A stretch of DNA of 6,606 nucleotides from Schleiferiaceae bacterium. GTDB taxonomy: Bacteria; Bacteroidota; Bacteroidia; Flavobacteriales; Schleiferiaceae. Location: assembly GCA_022424815.1 (NCBI GenBank), contig JAKMGS010000098.1:1-6606 (forward strand). Direction: 5' to 3'. Positions 1 through 5,879 of this stretch are shown here, in pieces (the first letter of the stretch is position 1; each line of letters starts with the position of its first letter). The notes under the pieces are model-generated. The model was given only the letters and a program-made list of their open reading frames with translations, was not told the origin of the DNA and did no database searches. A program made the translations under genes and the position numbers.

Positions 1-782
1 TCCTGAAGGTTTGAACCAGTAAGTTGTAGCGAATCTGCTTTTAACAAGTAGTTAGAGGTATCGATTGCAGTCATCGCGTCGAATGATTGACCCATATATC
101 TCCATTCCCAATGCAAGTGTGGACCAGAACTTCTTCCAGTAGACCCGGCCAGCCCAATAAGTTCACCTGCCCGTACAAAATCTCCAGGCTCACAATCTAG
201 TTTACTAAGGTGTGCATATAGGGTTTCAATTCCGTTTAAATGACGGATAACTACACAGTTTCCATAACCGCCGTCATTATATTGTGCATACCTCACGACC
301 CCATTGAAGGCAGCACGTAAGGTGTCCCCGATATCCATTTGTAAATCCCAACCACGATGCATTCTTCCCCATCGAGGTCCATAACCCCAGTTAAAGGAGT
401 CAAATTTGTTTATGTAGAAGTTTTCTTGACCCTCTATCAGTGTGAAATTGAAGGTATCCTTATCCTTAAAAGTGGTGGATTGAGGCAGCAGATTCCCTGT
501 TCTTCCCCAGCCAGTTGTGTAAATAGGGTGATTATCTAGTAAATAGCTACTTATAAAAGCTCTGTCCTGAATAGACAAAAGCTTTGAAACAGAGTCAATG
601 GCAGATCGAAGCAAACTGTCCGGGATTTCTGATAAATCAATTGATACCACAGATGATTCTGAGGAATCCACAACGGCTGCTGTAGAATCCTGTCCATTTA
701 CACCTAAGCTTATGCTTAAGACTAATAGTAAGCTATTAACTATGTTTCGCTTCTTTTTGATAACTTCTGTATTCTTCTCCAT
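1..782 (-). CDS. Secreted M23-family (LytM-type) zinc metalloendopeptidase, C-terminus cut by window edge
   Basis: Predicted peptidoglycan endopeptidase that hydrolyses peptide cross-links or stems outside the inner membrane. I translated 260 codons from the ATG at 782 (minus strand) to the left edge without a stop. Residues 1-31 form a signal peptide: a basic stretch KKKR, then LLLVLSISLGV, with likely cleavage near NGQ-D. A Ser-rich linker (about 33-70) and a short pre-domain follow. The M23 domain starts near residue 140 with all expected residues: HRGWD (H142 and D146, zinc ligands), LYAHL (H191, catalytic) and SSGPHLHWE (H222 catalytic, H224 zinc ligand). It should therefore be active; this assignment follows LytM/M23 family knowledge. 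The start lies inside the upstream transpeptidase gene (47-base overlap). The signal-peptide n-region is encoded partly in that overlap, which supports this start, and no other ATG lies nearby in frame. What follows residue 260 is unseen. Family very sure; physiological substrate inferred. Confidence 0.93.
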   Translation of the reverse strand, partial: MEKNTEVIKKKRNIVNSLLLVLSISLGVNGQDSTAAVVDSSESSVVSIDLSEIPDSLLRSAIDSVSKLLSIQDRAFISSYLLDNHPIYTTGWGRTGNLLPQSTTFKDKDTFNFTLIEGQENFYINKFDSFNWGYGPRWGRMHRGWDLQMDIGDTLRAAFNGVVRYAQYNDGGYGNCVVIRHLNGIETLYAHLSKLDCEPGDFVRAGELIGLAGSTGRSSGPHLHWEWRYMGQSFDAMTAIDTSNYLLKADSLQLTGSNLQ

Positions 783-2163
783 ACATGTTATAGGCGTCTA
801 AAATGTAGCCATTATTGTGTTTACCTTCTAGGTCTATTTTTAATTGTTTTGCTTGTCTAGGTTTCGTTTGATTCAGCCATACTCTGAAGGCATTCCCTTC
901 CTCCACTGTTTTAAAAGGTAAATCCTCAATTAGTTCCAATTTAGGAAGGGATTTGTGGTATTTATCTTCTTGGTAGAGAATAAAAAAATTGGCGTCTTGC
1001 GGGGTCCACCATCTCAGGAATTTTGAACCAAAATCAGAAACTCGAACACATCCAATACTATTGGAAGAACCCAACATACCGCGTGACAGCTCCCGTAATG
1101 CCACCTCATGAATTCCATTTTGTCGCATGGCCCTTGGGTTTGATTCATCAGGTGATATCAAAAGAAAGTTTGGTAATTCCGTTATTCCTTTATACCGTGT
1201 TACACGAGTATTACCACCTCCTAAAGCCATATCATGAAGAGAGTCTGCCATCGAGTATGTACGTTCTGTTTCCCAGTTTTTTGAAGTAATCCGATAATGA
1301 AGACCGTAATAATCGCGGCGTTTACCAATGGGTAAATATTCAATCACCGTTTTTTGTTCCACACTATCTTCACTATAGGTGATTAGCGGCTCCAGCCTTT
1401 TTGAAGAAGTGGCGAACCGTGCGACTTCAATCAAGGTGTCAAATCTCGCTTCACACAAGCACAGTCTCTGCCCAGAAGCATATGCTGTTTCACCTAAAAA
1501 TCCATATTCTCTGTTGATTTCAGGGGTTTTGAACTTCCACACTTGATCAAAGAAATTCTTGTAGAATTCAAAGTTGTAAGAATATCGAGTTTTAGCGTAG
1601 TCAATGAAGTCATTATAGTTTTCCTCGCCTTCAATTGCTTGTTCCATCTTTAGAAAGAGTTCAGAGGAGGTGTATTTAAAATCTTCAAGGACGGATAAAT
1701 TTGGGTTCATTTCTTTTATACCACGGACTTCGTATTCATCATTAAGCACATTGAAATCGCCTACTATATATCTATTTCTGTATTCAGAAGACTCAGGGAG
1801 AGTACTGTTGAATAAATCGTAGAATGTGATGGTTTTTCCTGATGAGGAAGAGAAGTAGGCGGATTCTTTGACTAATGGTAAATAACAGCTATTTCTTTTA
1901 GCGTATTTGAGTATGGTTTCGGCATCAAAGTCTTTGACACCTATGGGATATGAACCGAAGCTTTGACCAGCCATGTTTTGACACACTGCATACGGCCCTA
2001 CTCCCCAAAGGAAGAGGATTAGTAAGGTCTGTAAAAAAGGAAGTTTTAACGGCTTGAATAGACCGCACCTTAATCCAAACTTTTCGGATGAAAATCTATA
2101 GATTGATTCTCGCAAGCGACTTATGTATTGGTTTTGTTTGGATAAATATAAGTATTGATTCAT
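736..2163 (-). CDS. Exported L,D-transpeptidase (YkuD domain) with long N-terminal region and C-terminal extension
   Basis: Predicted 475-residue murein L,D-transpeptidase, which would form or edit 3-3 cross-links or attach proteins to peptidoglycan through a cysteine thioacyl intermediate. The catalytic signature is clear: H352 in NGIHEV, then SIGCVRVSD with S369, G371, nucleophile C372 and R374. The domain seems to begin near residue 228 with GQRLCLCEARFDTLIEVARF, matching the usual first strands of YkuD domains. Residues 41-62 are a hydrophobic export segment (LPFLQTLLILFLWGVGPYAV) behind an unusually long, basic n-region; the cysteine after it does not fit a lipobox. Residues 65-227 match no domain I can name. 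Residues 420-465 form a small C-terminal module (FRVWLN... NNGYILDAY..YGEEY). A TAA three codons upstream makes the ATG at 2163 the first possible ATG, though a later TTG at codon 17 cannot be excluded. It is the first gene of a pair with the overlapping M23 gene. Confidence 0.92.
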   Translation of the reverse strand: MNQYLYLSKQNQYISRLRESIYRFSSEKFGLRCGLFKPLKLPFLQTLLILFLWGVGPYAVCQNMAGQSFGSYPIGVKDFDAETILKYAKRNSCYLPLVKESAYFSSSSGKTITFYDLFNSTLPESSEYRNRYIVGDFNVLNDEYEVRGIKEMNPNLSVLEDFKYTSSELFLKMEQAIEGEENYNDFIDYAKTRYSYNFEFYKNFFDQVWKFKTPEINREYGFLGETAYASGQRLCLCEARFDTLIEVARFATSSKRLEPLITYSEDSVEQKTVIEYLPIGKRRDYYGLHYRITSKNWETERTYSMADSLHDMALGGGNTRVTRYKGITELPNFLLISPDESNPRAMRQNGIHEVALRELSRGMLGSSNSIGCVRVSDFGSKFLRWWTPQDANFFILYQEDKYHKSLPKLELIEDLPFKTVEEGNAFRVWLNQTKPRQAKQLKIDLEGKHNNGYILDAYNMYGEEYRSYQKEAKHS

Positions 2164-2226
2164 TACTCTTTATTCGTGTGCCATAATATTGTTAAGTAAA
2201 AAACTGATGCGCGCGCCGTTAATTCC
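2164..2226. promoter_or_regulatory. Divergent intergenic region between transpeptidase and sialidase genes
   Basis: These 63 bases separate two divergent starts, so both promoters must lie here or in the adjacent coding sequence. The stretch is AT-rich apart from an alternating GCGCGCGC tract at 2209-2216. TAATATTG at 2184-2191 is one mismatch from the Bacteroidota -7 element TAnnTTTG on the plus strand, but I find no correctly spaced TTTG upstream of it. No Shine-Dalgarno-like sequence precedes either start. The role as a promoter region is inferred from gene orientation only. Confidence 0.35.
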
Positions 2227-3303
2227 ATGAAGTGGAAAGTATTTATTGTAGTTCTATTATATAGTAGTGTTCAAGCCCAAGAACGCATACTCTTCGCCTC
2301 AGGCGATCTGGGCTATGAATGCTTTCGAATTCCTGCCTTGGTGCAATGGGAAGGGGGCGAGTTATTCGCTTTTGCAGAGGGCCGAAAATCGAACTGCGCG
2401 GACTTTGGGAATGTGGACATTTTGATGCGCAGAAGTGTGGACAGCGGCAAGACTTGGTCCCCAGCGCGTGTGTTGGTGGACAACGGCGACCTTCAAGCGG
2501 GAAATTCAACGCCTATTATCGACCGTTTAGATCCAAGGGTCCCTGAAGGAAGACTCTTGCTTTTCTACAATACCGGCACCGCGTCTGAGTACGATACGAG
2601 AATAGGCTTGGGCAAGCGCCGGGGCTATGTCATCGCCTCGTCCGATCATGGCGAGCATTGGAGTGCGCCTCAGGAGATTGTGCCCGAAAATCCGGACCTC
2701 GACCAGCGAACTTGGGCCTTTGCCCCCGGACACGGTATGCAGTTTGACCAGGGACCTTATGCGGGCAGATTGTTCGTCCCTGCAAATAGGTCGGTCGGAG
2801 GGCCTCAGGAAGGGTTCAGGGATTACCAGACGTACGGATTGTATTCGGACGATCATGGGAAGAGTTGGAAGGAAAGCGAAGAGTTGGGCGTGCCTTCTTC
2901 GAATGAGTCCATGGGGGTCCAATTGGATGCTCATTCCCTCTTGCTCACCGTCCGAATCCAAAACCAAGGGGTGAAGAGAAAGAAACTGGCTATTAGCCGA
3001 AACGGCGGGGTAAGCTGGGATAGCACATGGCTCGCCCCAGCGCTTACGACCCCCATGTGTCAAAGCTCTATTTTAGAACATAAAGGGCATTTCTATCAGC
3101 TGGGTCCTGCAGATACCAATGCCCGCAAGCAATTGACCTTGTGGTCCTCTCAAGACGGGCTAGAATGGAAGGTCGCGCGCGAACTCTATCCAGGTTCTTG
3201 CGCCTATTCAGATATGGCCTCCTTTGGCGACCAAGGAATCTATCTCTTTTACGAGCGCAATGACTACACCGAGATCGTGTTCGATCGGGTTATTTTGAAG
3301 TAG
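2227..3303 (+). CDS. Secreted exo-alpha-sialidase, GH33 (BNR/Asp-box six-bladed propeller)
   Basis: Predicted neuraminidase that releases terminal sialic acids from glycoconjugates outside the cytoplasm. The 358 residues include a signal peptide (1-17, KWKVFIVVLLYSSVQA, cleaved before QE). FRIP at 33-36 carries the first arginine of the carboxylate-binding triad (R34); R243 (LLTVRIQ) and R300 (NARKQL) are the likely other two. D59 in NCADFG is the expected acid/base, and E227 with Y327 (GSCAYSDM) the nucleophile pair. Asp boxes lie at 70-77 (SVDSGKTW), 138-145 (SSDHGEHW), 207-214 (SDDHGKSW), 257-264 (SRNGGVSW) and, degenerate, 307-314. The ending LFYERNDYTEIVFDRV is typical of the last blade. 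Length fits a single catalytic domain with no lectin insert and no T9SS tail, so it is probably periplasmic or exported without T9SS. It resembles NanH-type enzymes, but orthology was not tested. No nan transport or catabolism genes lie beside it. Codons are markedly G+C richer than in the transpeptidase pair. Confidence 0.95.
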   Translation: MKWKVFIVVLLYSSVQAQERILFASGDLGYECFRIPALVQWEGGELFAFAEGRKSNCADFGNVDILMRRSVDSGKTWSPARVLVDNGDLQAGNSTPIIDRLDPRVPEGRLLLFYNTGTASEYDTRIGLGKRRGYVIASSDHGEHWSAPQEIVPENPDLDQRTWAFAPGHGMQFDQGPYAGRLFVPANRSVGGPQEGFRDYQTYGLYSDDHGKSWKESEELGVPSSNESMGVQLDAHSLLLTVRIQNQGVKRKKLAISRNGGVSWDSTWLAPALTTPMCQSSILEHKGHFYQLGPADTNARKQLTLWSSQDGLEWKVARELYPGSCAYSDMASFGDQGIYLFYERNDYTEIVFDRVILK

Positions 3304-3307
3304 CCAA

Positions 3308-4441
3308 TTAAAACGCTTCGCCGATGAAGAAATATACTCCTCGGCCTTCTTCGGTGAAAGATACGTCTATTCGAGTATAGATGTCTTTTTCTGGGAAGAT
3401 GAGGTATCGGATGCCGGCGCCTCCGGTAGGAAGGAATTGGCCCCAATTAAATCCATATTCATCCCCATACACTTGTCCAGCCGCTAGGAACACGCTCGCC
3501 CCCCAACGCTTGGAAAATTCAAAGGGCAAGATGCGGTATTCGACCTGCCCGGCCACTAAGTTTTTGTCGCGGAAGCGCCCCAGGTAATACCCGCGCATCA
3601 AGCTTTCCCCGCCCATAAGCGCGAGCATATTGAAGGGGGCGTTGCCAGCAGTGAATTGACCGTAGAGCTGTGCGGCAAAAACGGTATTCTCCTTTACCGG
3701 CCGGTAGATCCTGTTATCTATGACGTAGGTGGTCATGTTGTAATCGCTACCCGCCGCTGTGTTGTAATTCATGAAGGCCCATTCGCTGTATAGCCCTTCA
3801 CGCGGGTTCATAGCGTTGTGGATGTTGTTGTAAAGCAGCCCCAAACCGATGCCCAAGTTGTTGGATCCCATAGCCCCCACTTCCGGGAGCTCAAAATCTG
3901 TTTCGGTGTCGATGTAATTGACTCGGTTCAGACCTTGGTAGTCCAATTCCAATCCAAAATACAGCGACGGCAAAGTTTCACGCAGCAAGCGTTCACGGAA
4001 CAAGGTGTATTCCCCGTCGATCAAGGCAATGTGTTCGGACGGCGTCTCGCGACCTATACCGTAATAAAACAGTGGGAAGCTTTGATAGCGTGCGCGACCG
4101 TAGAAAAACCACTTGTTCTCATCCGAGTACAACGCATGATCGAGCCAAAATCCGTATTGATTTTCGAGGGTATAAAAGGTGAAGGCTTTAATCTCACTGA
4201 GGCGGTTGCTGAGGTCTCTATTGGCAGAGTATACGTACAAGCTCGACACGCCCAATTCCCAACTCGTTTCCGGCGCATAAGCGACGGTCGGGTAGTTGAT
4301 TAGCTTGGGTGCCGAAGGGTCGCCACTTTCGCTCAAGACATTGTTGAGGTAGCGCTTGACCAAGTTGTCGGACTGCGCCACTACCCCCTGCGCGGTGAGC
4401 AGAGACAGAAAAAAAAATGAATATATTCTAATGTGTCGCAC
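3308..4441 (-). CDS. BamA/TamA-family (Omp85) outer-membrane beta-barrel protein without POTRA domains
   Basis: Predicted 377-residue outer-membrane barrel of the bacterial surface antigen family. Residues 1-23 are a signal peptide (IYSFFFLSLLTAQGVVA then QS). The segment INYPTVAYAPETSWELG at 48-64 opens the barrel as in many Bacteroidota members of this family. Alternating aromatic strands follow, with NPREGLY at 212-218 and MGGESLMRGYYLGRFRDKN at 276-294. The latter corresponds to the Omp85 motif around the conserved RG[FY] on the loop folding back into the barrel. The protein ends in YFFIGEAF, with the terminal Phe expected of outer-membrane barrels. With only about 25 residues between signal peptide and barrel there is no room for POTRA domains, so a role in general barrel assembly is unlikely; the cargo or function is unknown. 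The start codon is GTG (4441-4439) with an in-frame TAA just upstream and no nearby ATG. It converges on the sialidase with a four-base gap. Confidence 0.9.
   Translation of the reverse strand: MRHIRIYSFFFLSLLTAQGVVAQSDNLVKRYLNNVLSESGDPSAPKLINYPTVAYAPETSWELGVSSLYVYSANRDLSNRLSEIKAFTFYTLENQYGFWLDHALYSDENKWFFYGRARYQSFPLFYYGIGRETPSEHIALIDGEYTLFRERLLRETLPSLYFGLELDYQGLNRVNYIDTETDFELPEVGAMGSNNLGIGLGLLYNNIHNAMNPREGLYSEWAFMNYNTAAGSDYNMTTYVIDNRIYRPVKENTVFAAQLYGQFTAGNAPFNMLALMGGESLMRGYYLGRFRDKNLVAGQVEYRILPFEFSKRWGASVFLAAGQVYGDEYGFNWGQFLPTGGAGIRYLIFPEKDIYTRIDVSFTEEGRGVYFFIGEAF
4409..4417. repeat. Homopolymer of nine A (nine T in coding strand) in the barrel-protein signal peptide
   Basis: Nine consecutive A bases on the plus strand are read as TTT TTT TTT in the minus-strand outer-membrane protein gene, encoding Phe 9-11 of its signal peptide. 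The tract lies about 25 bases into the gene. Slippage by one base would shift the frame before the barrel is translated. Such tracts can be contingency loci, but one reading of one sequence does not show variation. Confidence 0.5.
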
Positions 4442-4520
4442 GGTTTAAAGATATGATTTACCATGTTGATCCAAGAATATCACAAACTGTTTCATACATT
4501 AAGTGTATCAAATATCAGAT
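4442..4520. promoter_or_regulatory. Divergent intergenic region between barrel-protein and membrane-zincin genes
   Basis: This AT-rich stretch of 79 bases lies between two divergent starts and is presumed to hold both promoters. On the minus strand TATCTTTA (4446-4453) is one mismatch from the Bacteroidota -7 element TAnnTTTG. It has CTTG about 18 bases further upstream as a weak -33 candidate, but this would put transcription start almost on the GTG. The plus strand shows no convincing element. The assignment rests mainly on orientation. Confidence 0.3.
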
Positions 4521-5225
4521 ATGATTCTTGAACACTACTTAGATTTTCTTAAAGTTCTGCTGAGTGTTAAAAGCATAGCGTTTTCGCTCTTTTCGATTAT
4601 TTCATTTATATCCTTATTGGAAATTTTGTTGAGGAGAAAGGACGCTCGTAGAAATTTCATTAAAACTGTAGTCATAAACTCCTTCATTTTGATGATTGGA
4701 ATGTTTGTGTTGTATGCCAACAAGCCCATTCAAAATATTAATTCTACACAGCTCGAGGTTTTAGTATTGTTAGAATACCCTAATCTGAATGTTTGGAGTT
4801 TAGTTCTTACAGTATTGAATGTAATCTTATTATTTACGGTCAGGGTTCAAAAAGAAAACACCGAGCTAAATGTATTGGAGCATATTGATCATGTAATAGA
4901 ATGGTGTGTTGAGAATTACCCTAAATCTGGAGTAAGGAAACGACCGAAAACAATATTAAGTCAAGAAGAAAGCAACAATAAAGGGGAGTATGACCCTTCA
5001 ACTAGGGTTATTACTATTTATGCCCAACACATTGAATCCAAAAAAGACCTAACAGACACTATAATCCATGAGTATTTTCATTTTTACCTGCATCACGGTA
5101 AATCTTCCGAGGCGTATGATGAGAAATTGAATTCCGTTGGTTATGAAGCTCATCCGGAAGAATTAATATGCAATATCTCAGCTGAAAAACTCACTGAAAT
5201 ATATCTTGAGCAACACGGTGACTAA
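4521..5225 (+). CDS. Membrane-anchored HEXXH metallopeptidase-like protein, function unknown
   Basis: A 234-residue protein I cannot assign to a named family. Three hydrophobic segments lie at about 18-37 (SIAFSLFSIISFISLLEILL), 48-65 (TVVINSFILMIGMFVLYA) and 91-108 (VWSLVLTVLNVILLFTV). A soluble C-terminal part follows, from about 110. There GEYDPSTRVITIYAQ precedes DTIIHEYFHFYLHHG, a zincin signature with zinc ligands H183 and H187 and catalytic E184. E213 or E214 in AHPEELICN is the candidate third ligand. The strand-then-HEXXH-helix order resembles compact zincins such as ImmA/IrrE (COG2856), but the spacing to the glutamate is longer and there is no helix-turn-helix, so that link is only suggestive. 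I chose the ATG at 4521. A GTG at 4503, directly after a TAA, would add six residues. The gene stands alone: divergent from the barrel gene and convergent with the lipoprotein gene. It is strongly AT-rich, unlike the block to its left. Confidence 0.85.
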   Translation: MILEHYLDFLKVLLSVKSIAFSLFSIISFISLLEILLRRKDARRNFIKTVVINSFILMIGMFVLYANKPIQNINSTQLEVLVLLEYPNLNVWSLVLTVLNVILLFTVRVQKENTELNVLEHIDHVIEWCVENYPKSGVRKRPKTILSQEESNNKGEYDPSTRVITIYAQHIESKKDLTDTIIHEYFHFYLHHGKSSEAYDEKLNSVGYEAHPEELICNISAEKLTEIYLEQHGD

Positions 5226-5329
5226 TTAGGATGAAAAGTTAAAGGCTGTTGTTTCTCTATTACCGGAAATGATTCTATCAAACGCTCAAACACGGTATTT
5301 AACTCATCAAAAGCTTGGTCAATAACCTC
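5222..5329 (-). pseudogene. Possible out-of-frame continuation of the lipoprotein gene, or chance open stretch
   Basis: Minus-strand reading shifted by one base from the lipoprotein gene stays open for 35 codons, from 5329 to a TAG at 5224-5222. It gives a helical, protein-like sequence that includes DQAFDELNTVFERLIESF. It has no start codon and begins just after a TAA, so it cannot be a gene alone. It could be the original C-terminus of the adjacent lipoprotein, lost by a one-base frameshift near 5320-5330. An open run of this length can also arise by chance, so the call is tentative. Confidence 0.25.
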
Positions 5330-5762
5330 TTAATATATCGTTAAGAATAATCATCGCGCGTCGCGAGGACTCTATATCACCGTTAAAATATATACTGCTT
5401 GAAAACCCTTTGTCGTCGTAACCATAATAAGCAGATCCTACAGGCCTGATCATTTTAACATCTTCATAGCTGCTGCGAATCTTGTATTTGAACCCTGTCA
5501 TTTGACATTCACACATGATGTCATCGAAGTAATTAAAATATTCCATTTCTGTAGTGACGCTTCCATGAAGGGGGAGTAAATAATAGTCACCCGCATCCAC
5601 TCCTTCATCACTAAACAGATGACGAATCTTTAATTCTCCATCTGAAACAGAGAAACTATAGCCAGTATTAAGTTTATTTAAGTCTGATAATTTACTGCCT
5701 AGGCTTTGACTGCAAGCAGATAACCCGAATATAAATAACAACAAAGTGAAGAAATGTCTCAT
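5319..5762 (-). CDS. Small lipoprotein of unknown function
   Basis: A 147-residue predicted lipoprotein. I place the start at the ATG at 5762 because MRHFFTLLLFIFGLSAC is a textbook type II signal peptide: basic start, hydrophobic core, lipobox LSAC with the lipidated cysteine at residue 17. Starting at the upstream ATG (5831) would add 23 residues before the signal sequence and is unlikely. The mature part is short and mixed, with aromatic-rich strands (GDYYLLPLHG, MEYFNYFDDI, SAYYGYDD) and a CEC pair at C84 and C86. I recognise no domain, catalytic motif or repeat. Ser18 and Gln19 follow the cysteine, without an obvious acidic surface-export signal, so periplasmic-side anchoring is a guess. 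The gene converges on the membrane zincin gene and lies downstream of the T9SS gene on the same strand, 117 bases away, so co-transcription is possible but not shown. The C-terminus may be frameshifted (see 5222-5329). Confidence 0.8.
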   Translation of the reverse strand: MRHFFTLLLFIFGLSACSQSLGSKLSDLNKLNTGYSFSVSDGELKIRHLFSDEGVDAGDYYLLPLHGSVTTEMEYFNYFDDIMCECQMTGFKYKIRSSYEDVKMIRPVGSAYYGYDDKGFSSSIYFNGDIESSRRAMIILNDILRGY

Positions 5763-5879
5763 CTTATTGGTTTTAAGTTGAATGTATTGAAGTTCAGTAA
5801 ATATTTCGAGGTTTAAGCTGTTACATAGCAAGAAAATTTTCCTAAGAGTTAAGGGTTTTGATGAAACGAATTAACTGAG
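5763..5879. other. AT-rich intergenic region between T9SS gene and lipoprotein gene
   Basis: These 117 bases hold no gene I would support. The perfect ten-base palindrome GAAAATTTTC lies at 5832-5841. A weaker inverted repeat TTAAC-tga-GTTAA spans 5871-5883 and overlaps the stop codon of the T9SS gene. Both are too short and AT-rich to call a terminator, and neither is followed by a clear T-run on the minus strand. A promoter for the lipoprotein gene is expected here, but I find no properly spaced TTTG / TAnnTTTG pair. Confidence 0.35.

Noticed and set aside
598..801. Plus-strand open frame of 67 codons ending in a hydrophobic tail
   Set aside because: The hydrophobic tail is the complement of the AT-rich signal-peptide region of the M23 gene and the end of the transpeptidase gene. 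Those two minus-strand genes account for these bases.
1023..1289. Plus-strand open frame of 88 codons containing an HEYYH metallopeptidase-like motif
   Set aside because: It lies wholly antisense to the YkuD domain of the transpeptidase, including its catalytic His and Cys codons. The rest of the frame is not protein-like and has no signal or partner motif. The HEXXH match is coincidental.
2184..2191. TAATATTG as a Bacteroidota -7 promoter element for the sialidase
   Set aside because: No TTTG occurs at the expected spacing upstream, and AT-rich sequence gives such near matches often.
2527..3063. Minus-strand open frame of 178 codons opposite the sialidase
   Set aside because: It is a shadow of a GC-richer gene. 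The plus-strand product has signal peptide, Asp boxes and catalytic residues across the same bases, and the antisense translation is Arg/Pro-rich without recognisable domains.
3818..4303. Plus-strand open frame of 161 codons opposite the outer-membrane barrel gene
   Set aside because: It is antisense to clearly barrel-forming sequence and has no domain, export signal or plausible upstream signal of its own.
5763..5831. Upstream ATG at 5831 as the start of the lipoprotein
   Set aside because: It would put 23 polar residues before an otherwise perfect lipoprotein signal peptide. The ATG at 5762 fits far better.
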